A program made the position numbers and the translations under genes. From JAVBJV01 sp031546815 (GTDB lineage: Bacteria; Pseudomonadota; Alphaproteobacteria; Acetobacterales; Acetobacteraceae), in the NCBI GenBank assembly GCA_031546815.1, contig JAVBJV010000023.1, positions 1-49,842 of the forward strand: a stretch of 49,842 nucleotides of DNA, in the 5' to 3' direction. This document shows positions 26,442 through 33,601 of this stretch, piece by piece (position 1 is the stretch's first letter; each line of letters starts with the position of its first letter). Under the pieces are notes generated by a model, which was given only the letters and a program-made list of their open reading frames with translations, did not search any database and had not been told where the DNA came from.

Positions 26442-28312
26442 TATTCGGTACTCCTGATCTGTGTGGTGACGGCCAAAACCGTCATCGGTAACGGCTCGGC
26501 GCTTTCGATGCGCCACAACGCTCCGGCGGCCTCGCTGCGCCAGCCGAGCGCACGCATCATGATATCTCCGGTCACGCTGGGCGGCGCTGCGTCCATCCTC
26601 TGCATATCCAGACGCGACAATGGAACGGCACGCAAACCACGCCCGATATCGACACGCAGCGATGACGTCTCCATCACCCGAAACGTGATCGAGACCAACC
26701 GCAACGGCGCCGCGCACACGCCCTGCCCGGCAATCGCCGGCGGCAAAGGTTCAACGATATGCGTGAACTTCAACCCGACCTGCGCGAACAGGCACGGATC
26801 GTCCAACATGACGCGGCTGAGCTTCACGGTCTTGTCGGTCACCGGCGCACCATCGGCCAGAATGCCGACCGGGCAGCCTTGCAGATGCGCAAGACCCAGC
26901 CACACATCGCGCGGTGTGGTGCTGGTGCCATCGATCGCCGCATCCAGCGCCAGTGCGGGATCGAAGCGTTCAAGACGCACACTGCCCAGACGTTCGACGG
27001 TGACGTAGACCGTGCCATCGACCTCGGCCACAGCCTGAAACGCGCCTTGCGTTTCCTGTCGCGTCCAGGCAGTGACTTCCTCGGCCCGGTACAGCGTCAG
27101 CGTCGCCATGCTGCCGTCGCGCATCACCACGTGCAGCAAGCGGCGGATCTGGTCGTAGGCCATGCTCACCGGCTGGTTGACCAGGTGTTCGGCCACCAGC
27201 GCCAGATCGTTTGCCTGATAAGCCTGCTGCATGTCGGTGTAGATAAATTCATGCACCGCCTTTCCCGAACGCGCGATAAAGATCGTCGAGCCATCGACAT
27301 CAACCGGCGTCACCATGCGATCCACTGGCGAGCCGATACGCGTCTGCCGGTTGAGCTGCACATTGGCGGGCGTCAACGGATCTCCGGTCACCATCCATTC
27401 GGTGCCCGAAGTGAACACCTGCAAGTGCCGCCCCGAAAACACCGCACGGATCGCATTCACCTGGTCGGACACCAGGCCGAACTCGATCGCTTCGTCATCA
27501 AGTCCACTGCCCAGATCGAAGTTGAACAGATCGCCGGAACGCGACAGCCACAACCGGTTCGGCAGATCGCGCGATCCGCCAATCACCAGCCGATCCTGAT
27601 GAAAACACAGGCACACAGGCCAGCCGCGCGCATTGCTGAACGCCGCTTCATCCCAGTCGGTCGTCGCGTTGGTATCGTCGAGCGGATCGATCACCGTGCA
27701 GACCGCCGTCGTGGCGGACGTCACCGTGTTCACGCGCAACCGTTTCTGCGAGATGCGAATCACCCCACCCGCATGTTCCGGCGCGAAGAACGACGCCGAT
27801 GCCGTCACCGTCACCGCACCCGTGGCGGCATTGGCGCGCAGCGAGATATCGGCAAAGCGGAAGAACGGCGCGGCATCACCGCCCCAGGCAGCAATGCTCC
27901 ACGATGTGTGGCTGTTACGGGTGATCTTTCGCGGCTGCACATCCGGGTGTGCGACCAGCAGCGTATCGGCCGACTGCGTGCAGGCGAGCTGCGGCAGATG
28001 CGCTTCGGTCCACGGCGTCACGATGCTGGCAATCTGCACATCGCCCATGAACACCAGCATCTTCAGATGCACGAACACCAGCAGATAGGTCTGTTCGGTA
28101 TTGAATTCGAACGGCATCATCCGCGCAGCGCCCGGCAGGATCGCCAGATGCCGCAGGCCCGGACGACGCGTCACGCCACCAGTTGGCTGGATGAACACAT
28201 TGCGCAACTGGCGCGCACCGTTGTCGTACGCGCGCAGATCGCCGCGCCCGGAAAGTTTCGGCGCCAGCTCGCCCGATGTGAAGCTGGTCTTGATCGCCCG
28301 TGCTTGCGCCAT
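26441..28312 (-). CDS. Tail tubular protein B, T7 gp12-like
   Basis: A 623-residue beta-rich protein forming the tail nozzle in T7-like phages (T7 gp12: 794). The N terminus has the typical F-T-S-G-E-L-A-P-K-L-S-G-R-G-D, then Q-L-R-N-V-F-I-Q-P-T-G-G-V-T-R-R-P-G (about 35-52), which I recognise from many podovirus nozzle proteins. The middle carries W-P-V-C-L-C-F-H-Q-D-R-L and the block S-D-Q-V-N-A-I-R-A. The ATG at 28312 sits one base after the TubA stop codon with GAGG before it; the six codons upstream in the open frame are not needed. Confidence 0.9.
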   Translation of the reverse strand: MAQARAIKTSFTSGELAPKLSGRGDLRAYDNGARQLRNVFIQPTGGVTRRPGLRHLAILPGAARMMPFEFNTEQTYLLVFVHLKMLVFMGDVQIASIVTPWTEAHLPQLACTQSADTLLVAHPDVQPRKITRNSHTSWSIAAWGGDAAPFFRFADISLRANAATGAVTVTASASFFAPEHAGGVIRISQKRLRVNTVTSATTAVCTVIDPLDDTNATTDWDEAAFSNARGWPVCLCFHQDRLVIGGSRDLPNRLWLSRSGDLFNFDLGSGLDDEAIEFGLVSDQVNAIRAVFSGRHLQVFTSGTEWMVTGDPLTPANVQLNRQTRIGSPVDRMVTPVDVDGSTIFIARSGKAVHEFIYTDMQQAYQANDLALVAEHLVNQPVSMAYDQIRRLLHVVMRDGSMATLTLYRAEEVTAWTRQETQGAFQAVAEVDGTVYVTVERLGSVRLERFDPALALDAAIDGTSTTPRDVWLGLAHLQGCPVGILADGAPVTDKTVKLSRVMLDDPCLFAQVGLKFTHIVEPLPPAIAGQGVCAAPLRLVSITFRVMETSSLRVDIGRGLRAVPLSRLDMQRMDAAPPSVTGDIMMRALGWRSEAAGALWRIESAEPLPMTVLAVTTQIRSTE

Positions 28313-28313
28313 G

Positions 28314-28883
28314 TCAGCCTCGCGCCGCAATCAGCGAGAAATCTTCAATCCCGCGCGGTGTATCCTGTTGACTGTCGGTCAGGCGCGCGGCCCGCAGTTC
28401 CAGCTCGGCCTGGCGATACAGCATGTCGGCGCGCGATGAATTCTCGGTCAGTGGCATGCAGAATTCCGACGCCAGACGCGCTACCAGCGCCGAGGCAAAG
28501 AACGGTGGAAATCCGCTTTCTGGCGTGCGGAAAATATAGGTCAGCGTCACCGCTTCAATCGGCGCATGCAGGCGCGCCTCGGCAATGCGATAGCGCACCC
28601 CCTGCCCCCGACCGCCGCCACCGGCAGACAGCGCCCGCAGAAAATCGGGCGGCAATGCGAATGCATACGCATAATCGGCAATTGGCACACCGCTCAGGCG
28701 CGGCAGATCGGCCTGCGCTGTGGCAAAGGTCCATGGATGCGTTGACAGCAGCGCATCGCGCACACCGGGGTAAAGATTAGATGCGACTTCAGCCTCGGCC
28801 GAGCCTTCGTCAAAACCGGCGATGGGCTGTGCGCCGATCTTCAGCAGCGCGCGCGAGGCCAGCGCAATGGCGGATAAAGACAT
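28314..28883 (-). CDS. Tail tubular protein A, T7 gp11-like
   Basis: 189 residues, close to T7 gp11 (196), the gatekeeper ring between portal and nozzle. The order of L-L-K-I-G-A-Q-P-I, S-N-L-Y-P-G-V-R-D-A-L-L-S-T-H-P-W-T-F-A (about 36-55) and Y-A-Y-A-F-A-L-P-P-D-F-L-R near 75-87 is diagnostic. The start at 28883 has GGGAAA upstream and directly follows an intrinsic terminator, so it needs readthrough or its own promoter. The protein looks intact. Confidence 0.92.
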   Translation of the reverse strand: MSLSAIALASRALLKIGAQPIAGFDEGSAEAEVASNLYPGVRDALLSTHPWTFATAQADLPRLSGVPIADYAYAFALPPDFLRALSAGGGGRGQGVRYRIAEARLHAPIEAVTLTYIFRTPESGFPPFFASALVARLASEFCMPLTENSSRADMLYRQAELELRAARLTDSQQDTPRGIEDFSLIAARG

Positions 28884-28896
28884 GACGGTTTCCCAT

Positions 28897-28927
28897 AAAA
28901 AAAGGCGGCACCCTTGCGGGTACCGCC
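28897..28927 (-). terminator. Intrinsic terminator at the T7 T-phi position
   Basis: On the minus strand a 10-bp stem (GGCGGTACCC paired with GGGTGCCGCC, one mismatch) with a four-base loop is followed by seven T. It sits between the capsid-associated small gene and tail tubular A, where T7 has T-phi between genes 10 and 11. Partial termination would give more capsid than tail mRNA. Confidence 0.85.
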
Positions 28928-28944
28928 AGTCCAGTAACAACAGA

Positions 28945-29175
28945 TCAGGCCAGTGCCGCCGTCGTGACGGTTCCACCCACCTTGTTGATCCGCAGGATGC
29001 GTCCGCCATCGGCGGCGTTCAGCATCACCAAATCACCAGCCGACACCATGCTGGCAGCGGGGTTCAGGTAACCCGCAGCCGCGATAGCGTTCATGGTATC
29101 GGTGCTCTTGTAGGTCCACAGCGTGAAGCCGTTGGCATACGCAAGCGCCGACATGTTCTGCGCGATAAAAGCCAT
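28945..29175 (-). CDS. Small capsid-associated structural protein
   Basis: 76 residues following the capsid gene by five bases. It has the pattern A-Q-N-M-S-A-L-A-Y-A-N-G-F-T-L-W-T-Y-K and a later A-G-D-L-V-M-L-N-A, a type often found right after major capsid genes of podoviruses and suggesting a decoration or stabilising protein. The AAGGAG binding site overlaps the capsid stop codon, so it should be made in high amount with the capsid. It has no clear T7 counterpart. Confidence 0.7.
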   Translation of the reverse strand: MAFIAQNMSALAYANGFTLWTYKSTDTMNAIAAAGYLNPAASMVSAGDLVMLNAADGGRILRINKVGGTVTTAALA

Positions 29176-29180
29176 GCTGA

Positions 29181-30014
29181 TTACTCCTTGCAGCGCATGC
29201 GCACGATGCCGACCGGATCAATCAGCGATGCACCCTGCGACATCATGTTGTTGACGAAATGCGCCGCACGATCGCCGTGCCAGGTCACATCGGTGCTGAC
29301 ATCGGCACCGCTTGCGTGGCCGACCGCCGTGCGATGGTAAAAATAGCAGTACCGCAGCGCGCCATTCTTCGTCAGGCCCGAATGCGGCATCCACAGCGCG
29401 CCCAGCCAACGCTTGGCCTGCGTGCCTTTCCACGGCATGTCGTCGGAGCCGATGTAATCGGAATTTGCAAATTCCGGGATCGACATCAGTTCCGACCACT
29501 GCTTCCAGCCAACCACCGCGGTGCGCTGCCCATCATCCGGCACATCGCTCATGCCGAGTGCTTCAAACGCCAGCAGGACCTTCGCCTTGGTCAGGCCATC
29601 GGCATCGGTGGTACCGGCTGCCGTGCTCACGGCTTCACGTGTCGCCGTGTCCATGGCAGCGATGATCAGATCGTCGGTCTTGCGACCCAGCGCATAGGCA
29701 CCAGCATTCGCCACCACCGCACGTTCGTCGATCGCAGCCTTCAGTTCGTCGAGCTTGTCGATCCAGTCGCCCGCATAATAGTCCTGCAGGAAACACTCGA
29801 CGTTGGTGTGGTCGACGTTCATCACCGGCACCTGGCCGTGACGCGCCTTGGTGCTCGCAATGCCGGAGCCAACACGTTGGAACACGGTGGACGCGCCCTT
29901 GACGCCGGTCTTGGACCGCACCGTCGGGCGCAGCTTGGAGCCAAGACGCTGATAAGCTTCATGGACTTCCGTCTCGAACTGCTTGACGAAAGCCTGGTCG
30001 ATAGAGATGGACAT
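29181..30014 (-). CDS. Major capsid protein, T7 gp10-like
   Basis: 277 residues (T7 gp10A has 345). The N-terminal helix F-V-K-Q-F-E-T-E-V-H-E-A-Y-Q-R-L-G-S-K-L-R is the start typical of T7-group HK97-fold capsids, followed by the E-loop region V-F-Q-R-V-G-S-G. The strong site GGGAGGA five bases before the ATG at 30014 fits a highly expressed protein; the longer open frame upstream runs into a hairpin. The C-terminal Y-C-Y-F-Y-H-R-T-A-V-G-H-A is also typical. Near-complete length and frame suggest selection is maintained. Confidence 0.92.
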   Translation of the reverse strand: MSISIDQAFVKQFETEVHEAYQRLGSKLRPTVRSKTGVKGASTVFQRVGSGIASTKARHGQVPVMNVDHTNVECFLQDYYAGDWIDKLDELKAAIDERAVVANAGAYALGRKTDDLIIAAMDTATREAVSTAAGTTDADGLTKAKVLLAFEALGMSDVPDDGQRTAVVGWKQWSELMSIPEFANSDYIGSDDMPWKGTQAKRWLGALWMPHSGLTKNGALRYCYFYHRTAVGHASGADVSTDVTWHGDRAAHFVNNMMSQGASLIDPVGIVRMRCKE

Positions 30015-30091
30015 GTGTCCTCCCTGGGTTGTCGGGTTGAGAATGAAAATGCGCGCGCGATTATCCGCAGGGGTCGCAACGCGCAGGAACA

Positions 30092-30119
30092 TCACGGGCC
30101 GCACTGCGGTTACCCGTGA
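30092..30119 (-). promoter_or_regulatory. Hairpin between scaffold and capsid genes
   Basis: TCACGGG-CCGC pairs with GCGG-CCCGTGA, an 11-bp stem with a three-base bulge and three-base loop, ten bases after the scaffold stop codon. There is no U tract. It could protect or process the mRNA ahead of the capsid gene, as RNase III sites do in T7, or act as an attenuator. Confidence 0.5.
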
Positions 30120-30128
30120 CGGAAGCAA

Positions 30129-30854
30129 TTATTTATTGGCGAACAGGCTGCGGAATCCCTCGCTCACACGGTCGATGAAGGCAGGGTCTTTCGCTTTCCA
30201 GTAGCGCGGGTCGCGCACCATGGCGCGCAGCTCGCTCTCGCTGGCATCTTTCGGGGCGGCGGCGCTTTTCATCACCGCAGGTTCACCCTTGCGCATCATG
30301 TTCTCGAGCGCGATCACACCTTCGCTGGTGGTGCACAGCGCCTCGAACACGGCTTCGGGCAGATGGGCGCGGCCCCAGGCGTCGATCTGGGTCGCAATGG
30401 TGCGGAAACGCTTTTCCCCACCGAAATGCGCCGACAGGATTTCAATCTGCCGGTCGGCCTCGAACTGCTGCGCCACATCGGCGATCAGCGGCAGCAGGTG
30501 TTCCGACGCCAGGTCGTACACCAGCTGCACCTGCGTGGGCGTAAAGCCCGCTTCGTGCAGGCGCTGGTTCACCAGAGTGTCCGATTCCAGCAGCGGGTGC
30601 CGAGCCTCGACCTTGTATGCATCGGGCGTTTCCGGCACGCCCATCGCACGCAGGAAGCGCGCGCGTTCCTCGGCGTTGGCATCCTCGCCCGGAATTCCCG
30701 GACGTGACGACAGGTGGCGTTCAAGCTCGCGATACGATTTCAGCAATGCGTCGACGCGCACGGTATTCGCCTCGGCGTCCCAGAATTTTTCGGGGATGTC
30801 ATCGGGGCGATTGGCGGGCGAGTTCAATGTTTTCTCGAGCAGATCTTCTGCCAT
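30129..30854 (-). CDS. Capsid assembly scaffolding protein, T7 gp9-like
   Basis: 241 residues, acidic and strongly helical, as expected for a scaffold (T7 gp9: 307). The motif I-P-E-K-F-W-D-A-E near residue 20 and the S-Y-R-E-L-E-R segment near 40 are the recognisable entry of podovirus scaffolds, and G-V-P-E-T-P-D-A-Y-K-V follows. The C terminus is basic and aromatic (D-P-R-Y-W-K-A-K-D-P-A-F), which usually contacts the capsid protein. It starts four bases after the portal stop codon. Confidence 0.9.
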   Translation of the reverse strand: MAEDLLEKTLNSPANRPDDIPEKFWDAEANTVRVDALLKSYRELERHLSSRPGIPGEDANAEERARFLRAMGVPETPDAYKVEARHPLLESDTLVNQRLHEAGFTPTQVQLVYDLASEHLLPLIADVAQQFEADRQIEILSAHFGGEKRFRTIATQIDAWGRAHLPEAVFEALCTTSEGVIALENMMRKGEPAVMKSAAAPKDASESELRAMVRDPRYWKAKDPAFIDRVSEGFRSLFANK

Positions 30855-30858
30855 GGTT

Positions 30859-32259
30859 TTACTCCGTTGTGTTCGGGATCAGCAGATCGGCAGGTGCGCC
30901 CAGCGCACGCGCCAGAAAGCGGGTGGTGGCCGTGACATCCACCTGCGCCAGGGCATCCGGCCCCAGCGCTGCCACGGCCTGCAGCCACGCGATGGTGCCG
31001 CGCGCATCGCCACGTGCCTGCAACTGCGCGAGCGGCGACTGATAGACCAGCCGCGTCTTCCGCCCATCCAGCACCAGCGACGGCACTTCACCGCGCCGAT
31101 GCAGAATGGCCAGACACCGCCCGACCAGCGGGGCAAGGAACTCGCCCTGCAACCGGCCGTACGTAGCCCCCAGCAGACGCGCCATTTCGGCACTGCGTTC
31201 CATCACTTCGGTTGCGGTCATACGTGCATCGGCGACGGGACTCAGGCGGTCCGCCAGCAGGGCATGACGAATGCGCGCACGCAGATCGTTCAGCACCAGC
31301 TGCGACACATCGAACTTGCCGGGCGCGGCCAGCGGCGTCAGACCCTGCGAGCCAACCGCCTTCGGGATGATCGCGCCGGGCACAAGCTGGATGTTGGCGG
31401 GGTTCAGCACACCATCGTCGTCGGCCTGCCAGATGCCGGTCACCGCGATCGAGGCGTTCTTCAACACCAGCTCGACCACTTTCTGCGCGGTGCGGATATC
31501 GGGCAGCGCCGTCATCACCGGACTGCGGCCATAAACCTCGCCCGGCGCTTTCATCCAGCGAAACGCGATAAAGGGCGATTCGGTGAAGCGGCCTTCTTCC
31601 AGCACGACAGGCTTGCTCTCGTCGGCAATCAGCAGCGCGGTGTAGCGATAACCCGTGCCATCGGCGCGCACCACTTCCAGCACCGGGAATTTCGCCGCGT
31701 CGTCCTTGGGTTCCACCGCGCCGGGGAAGCGGGCGTGGAACGCGGTGCTTTCCATCGCGACAAAGCGATACACGGTGTCCAGCCTGCCGCTCGGTCCTTC
31801 TTCCAGCACGGCGTCAGCAATCGGCACCGCCGTGAAGCGCAAGGCCGATGCTGCACCCGGGGCGTTTTCTTCCACCAGCAACAGGCCCGTGCCCGCCACC
31901 ACCAGATCGAGAAACGCCTGATGCAGCTCGACTGCAAAATTCGCGTGGTCGATATGGTGGCGCAGCGTCTCGGCCGCCTGTTCCAGCACCGGTGCCAGAG
32001 TCTGGTCCGTATCCTGCGCACGCGTCGGCACCAGTCCGAACCAGCGCGCCCAGGGCGGCGTGAGTTCCGCCATCAGCGACGCAGTGAGCTGTTCCGCCGC
32101 ATCCGCCGCCGTGCCGTCGTACAGCGCGGGGCCTCCGGCGCCGGGGGTGCGCGGCAGAATATGGTCATAGCATTCCTGCCAGACGCTCTCCCACGGGCGG
32201 CGATACGCGCGTGCTGCGTGCCAGCGCGCAATCAGGGTTTCGGGCGAAACCATGCTCAT
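30859..32259 (-). CDS. Portal protein / head-tail connector, T7 gp8-like
   Basis: 466 residues (T7 gp8: 536). The beginning R-W-H-A-A-R-A-Y-R-R-P-W-E-S-V-W-Q-E-C-Y-D-H-I-L-P-R and the later W-A-R-W-F-G-L-V-P region match the head-tail connector family. Middle landmarks are P-F-I-A-F-R-W-M-K-A-P-G-E-V-Y-G-R-S-P (about 229-247) and T-A-Q-K-V-V-E-L-V-L-K-N. Twelve copies form the DNA channel. The ATG overlaps the preceding stop codon by four bases as ATGA, so translation is coupled. Confidence 0.93.
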   Translation of the reverse strand: MSMVSPETLIARWHAARAYRRPWESVWQECYDHILPRTPGAGGPALYDGTAADAAEQLTASLMAELTPPWARWFGLVPTRAQDTDQTLAPVLEQAAETLRHHIDHANFAVELHQAFLDLVVAGTGLLLVEENAPGAASALRFTAVPIADAVLEEGPSGRLDTVYRFVAMESTAFHARFPGAVEPKDDAAKFPVLEVVRADGTGYRYTALLIADESKPVVLEEGRFTESPFIAFRWMKAPGEVYGRSPVMTALPDIRTAQKVVELVLKNASIAVTGIWQADDDGVLNPANIQLVPGAIIPKAVGSQGLTPLAAPGKFDVSQLVLNDLRARIRHALLADRLSPVADARMTATEVMERSAEMARLLGATYGRLQGEFLAPLVGRCLAILHRRGEVPSLVLDGRKTRLVYQSPLAQLQARGDARGTIAWLQAVAALGPDALAQVDVTATTRFLARALGAPADLLIPNTTE

Positions 32260-32516
32260 TCCCCCAGCAACGACTTGCGGACAGTGCGCGTCACCGGCCC
32301 GCCCAGCACGCCGCGCGCCGAGGTTGCAATCGTGCCTGCCATGCCGCGACGACTGCGGATCTGCGCGGCCTTGCGTGCATCAACCTCGGCCAGCTTCCCG
32401 GCCTCGGCCGAGACTGTCTCGGCCTGCTGCACGGTCGGCACTGCGACAGGTGCCGCGGCTGGAGCAGCGGCAACGCCCGGTGTGACGATTTTCGGGGTAC
32501 GGATCAGACCACCCAT
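32256..32516 (-). CDS. Small phage protein preceding the portal gene
   Basis: 86 residues: M-G-G-L-I-R-T-P-K at the start, an Ala/Pro/Val-rich linker, a short charged helix, and a basic end (R-R-G-M-A-G-T-I-A-T-S-A-R-G-V-L-G, then R-K-S-L-L-G-E). Proteins of this shape often sit just before podovirus portal genes; the role is unknown and may be in head or tail assembly (T7 gp7.3 sits in a similar place). AAGGAGG seven bases before the ATG at 32516 fixes the start. First gene of the virion operon, behind a promoter and leader terminator. Confidence 0.75.
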   Translation of the reverse strand: MGGLIRTPKIVTPGVAAAPAAAPVAVPTVQQAETVSAEAGKLAEVDARKAAQIRSRRGMAGTIATSARGVLGGPVTRTVRKSLLGE

Positions 32517-32556
32517 GTTGAGTCCTCCTTGCTGCGCAACTCGCCGCGCGAACACG

Positions 32557-32591
32557 AAAAACCCGCACCGATCGGGAGGGATCGGTGCGGG
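32557..32591 (-). terminator. Strong intrinsic terminator in the leader of the virion operon
   Basis: A perfect 12-bp stem (CCCGCACCGATC paired with GATCGGTGCGGG), a six-base loop and five T on the minus strand. It ends the two-gene operon upstream, but it also lies between the promoter at 32649-32677 and the first virion gene at 32516, so it can act as an attenuator of the virion operon. Confidence 0.9.
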
Positions 32592-32648
32592 CTGGGTCAG
32601 CGTGGAGAGCCGGATTGAAACGGGCGCATCTGTCCCGTTGATGAAGCC

Positions 32649-32677
32649 ACTATAGCGAAGGCGAATCAGGAGTGCAA
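32649..32677 (-). promoter_or_regulatory. Sigma70-type promoter for the virion operon
   Basis: Minus strand -35 TTGCAC (32672-32677), 17-base spacer, -10 TATAGT (32649-32654). The -35 lies in the last codons of the upstream gene. Start of transcription is expected near 32642, about 125 bases before the first virion gene. No phage-type RNA polymerase gene is in the window, so host polymerase is presumably used. Confidence 0.6.
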
Positions 32678-33073
32678 GAATATTTTCCTATTTCCTGATA
32701 AATACCTGAACAGCCCATACGGCGTAAGCACCAATGCCCGCAGCCCCAACGCCCGCAGACACAGCGTTACGCACGAAGCGGGCAGCACCGGCGGCAACAG
32801 ATGGCGCGCGGGTTCCGCCGGCGTGAACGGCCCCAGCACAGCAAACCCCGCCGCCCGATAACGCGCCGGAACATCGCGCGCCGCATCCACCGGCAACCGC
32901 GAAACCACCAGCCGCCCGGACAGAGGGTCCAGCAGAATCCATCCATCCGCATCGTGCAGCAGTGCAAAGCAATGGCGGAATCCACGCCGCAACGGCCGCA
33001 GCCAGATCTGGTCTGCCCGCCCGCCAAACCCGATCCAGACCTGCTGGCCAGTCGGTGCCGCCGCGGTCCTCAT
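32666..33073 (-). CDS. Putative permuted NlpC/P60-like hydrolase
   Basis: 135 residues. The pattern F-R-H-C-F-A-L-L (H34) with W-I-L-L-D-P-L (D49), followed much later by S-C-V-T-L-C-L-R-A-L-G-L-R (C101) and V-L-T-P-Y-G-L-F-R-Y-L, gives the order His-Asp-Cys found in circularly permuted papain-like/NlpC proteins. These cut peptidoglycan peptides or lipid amides or esters. I infer this from the residue order; the fold is not proven. The ATG overlaps the stop codon of the upstream gene as ATGA, so the two are coupled. It may supply the envelope-degrading activity otherwise missing from the virion cluster. Confidence 0.55.
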   Translation of the reverse strand: MRTAAAPTGQQVWIGFGGRADQIWLRPLRRGFRHCFALLHDADGWILLDPLSGRLVVSRLPVDAARDVPARYRAAGFAVLGPFTPAEPARHLLPPVLPASCVTLCLRALGLRALVLTPYGLFRYLSGNRKIFLHS

Positions 33074-33468
33074 GCAAGAATGCCCTTCTGACGCAACGGT
33101 TCCGCCAGCCGCGCCAGTGCTTCGCGCCACAACGCCAGATCCATGCGTTCGGCCGGAATACGCGGGTCCGGCGTGCTGCCGCGTTCGCCCCACAGTCGCA
33201 GAACCCGCACATGCGCAAGGCTGATGCGCCGGTCCCGATACAACCGGTCGAGGCACACCACCACGTCATCCGGCTCGCACGGGCGCTGGCGCTTGGCGAG
33301 GCCCGCTGTAAATCGCGCCCCATCGCGCCGGGCGGTCAGCGCCGACATGGTCCAGAACCAGGCCTCGTCGACCGAAGCGAAAGGAGTCGTGGCTGTAATT
33401 GAAACCGATGTGAATAAATCTGAAATATTACGCGCAAAGGCATGAGGCCGCATTGTTTCTCGCTCCAT
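33070..33468 (-). CDS. Conserved protein of unknown function, first gene of the upstream operon
   Basis: 132 residues. The core E-A-W-F-W-T-M-S-A-L-T-A-R-R-D-G-A-R, then P-C-E-P-D-D-V-V-V-C-L-D-R-L-Y and L-A-H-V-R-V-L-R-L-W-G-E-R, looks like a conserved alphaproteobacterial family that I recall but cannot name. The C-terminal L-W-R-E-A-L-A-R-L-A-E-P-L is helical. It could be a regulatory or DNA-binding partner of the virion cluster, but no motif proves this. An ATG at 33453 with GGAG nine bases upstream is an alternative start. Confidence 0.7.
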   Translation of the reverse strand: MERETMRPHAFARNISDLFTSVSITATTPFASVDEAWFWTMSALTARRDGARFTAGLAKRQRPCEPDDVVVCLDRLYRDRRISLAHVRVLRLWGERGSTPDPRIPAERMDLALWREALARLAEPLRQKGILA

Positions 33469-33601
33469 ATGGGCATTCTTTCCTGTGATGAAGAACGTAT
33501 ACGGAACGAAGGATGTTTTTCCAAGGGTCTTTTTGTGATAAATCCGGAAGTTTTCCTATATTGTCTTTTCTAGTAGATAAACTCTGTCTAAAATCCCCGT
33601 C
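33469..33601. promoter_or_regulatory. Divergent promoter/operator region between repressor and virion-linked operon
   Basis: 133 AT-rich bases. Minus strand: TTGGAA (33519-33524), 17 bases, TATACG (33496-33501), the -10 overlapping the palindrome CGTATACG (33496-33503). Plus strand: TTGTGA (33533-33538), 18 bases, TATATT (33557-33562), with palindrome GGAAGTTTTCC (33546-33556) in the spacer. A third palindrome, TCTAGTAGA, is at 33569-33577. The positions suit repressor operators, but the sites are short and differ from each other. Confidence 0.5.
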
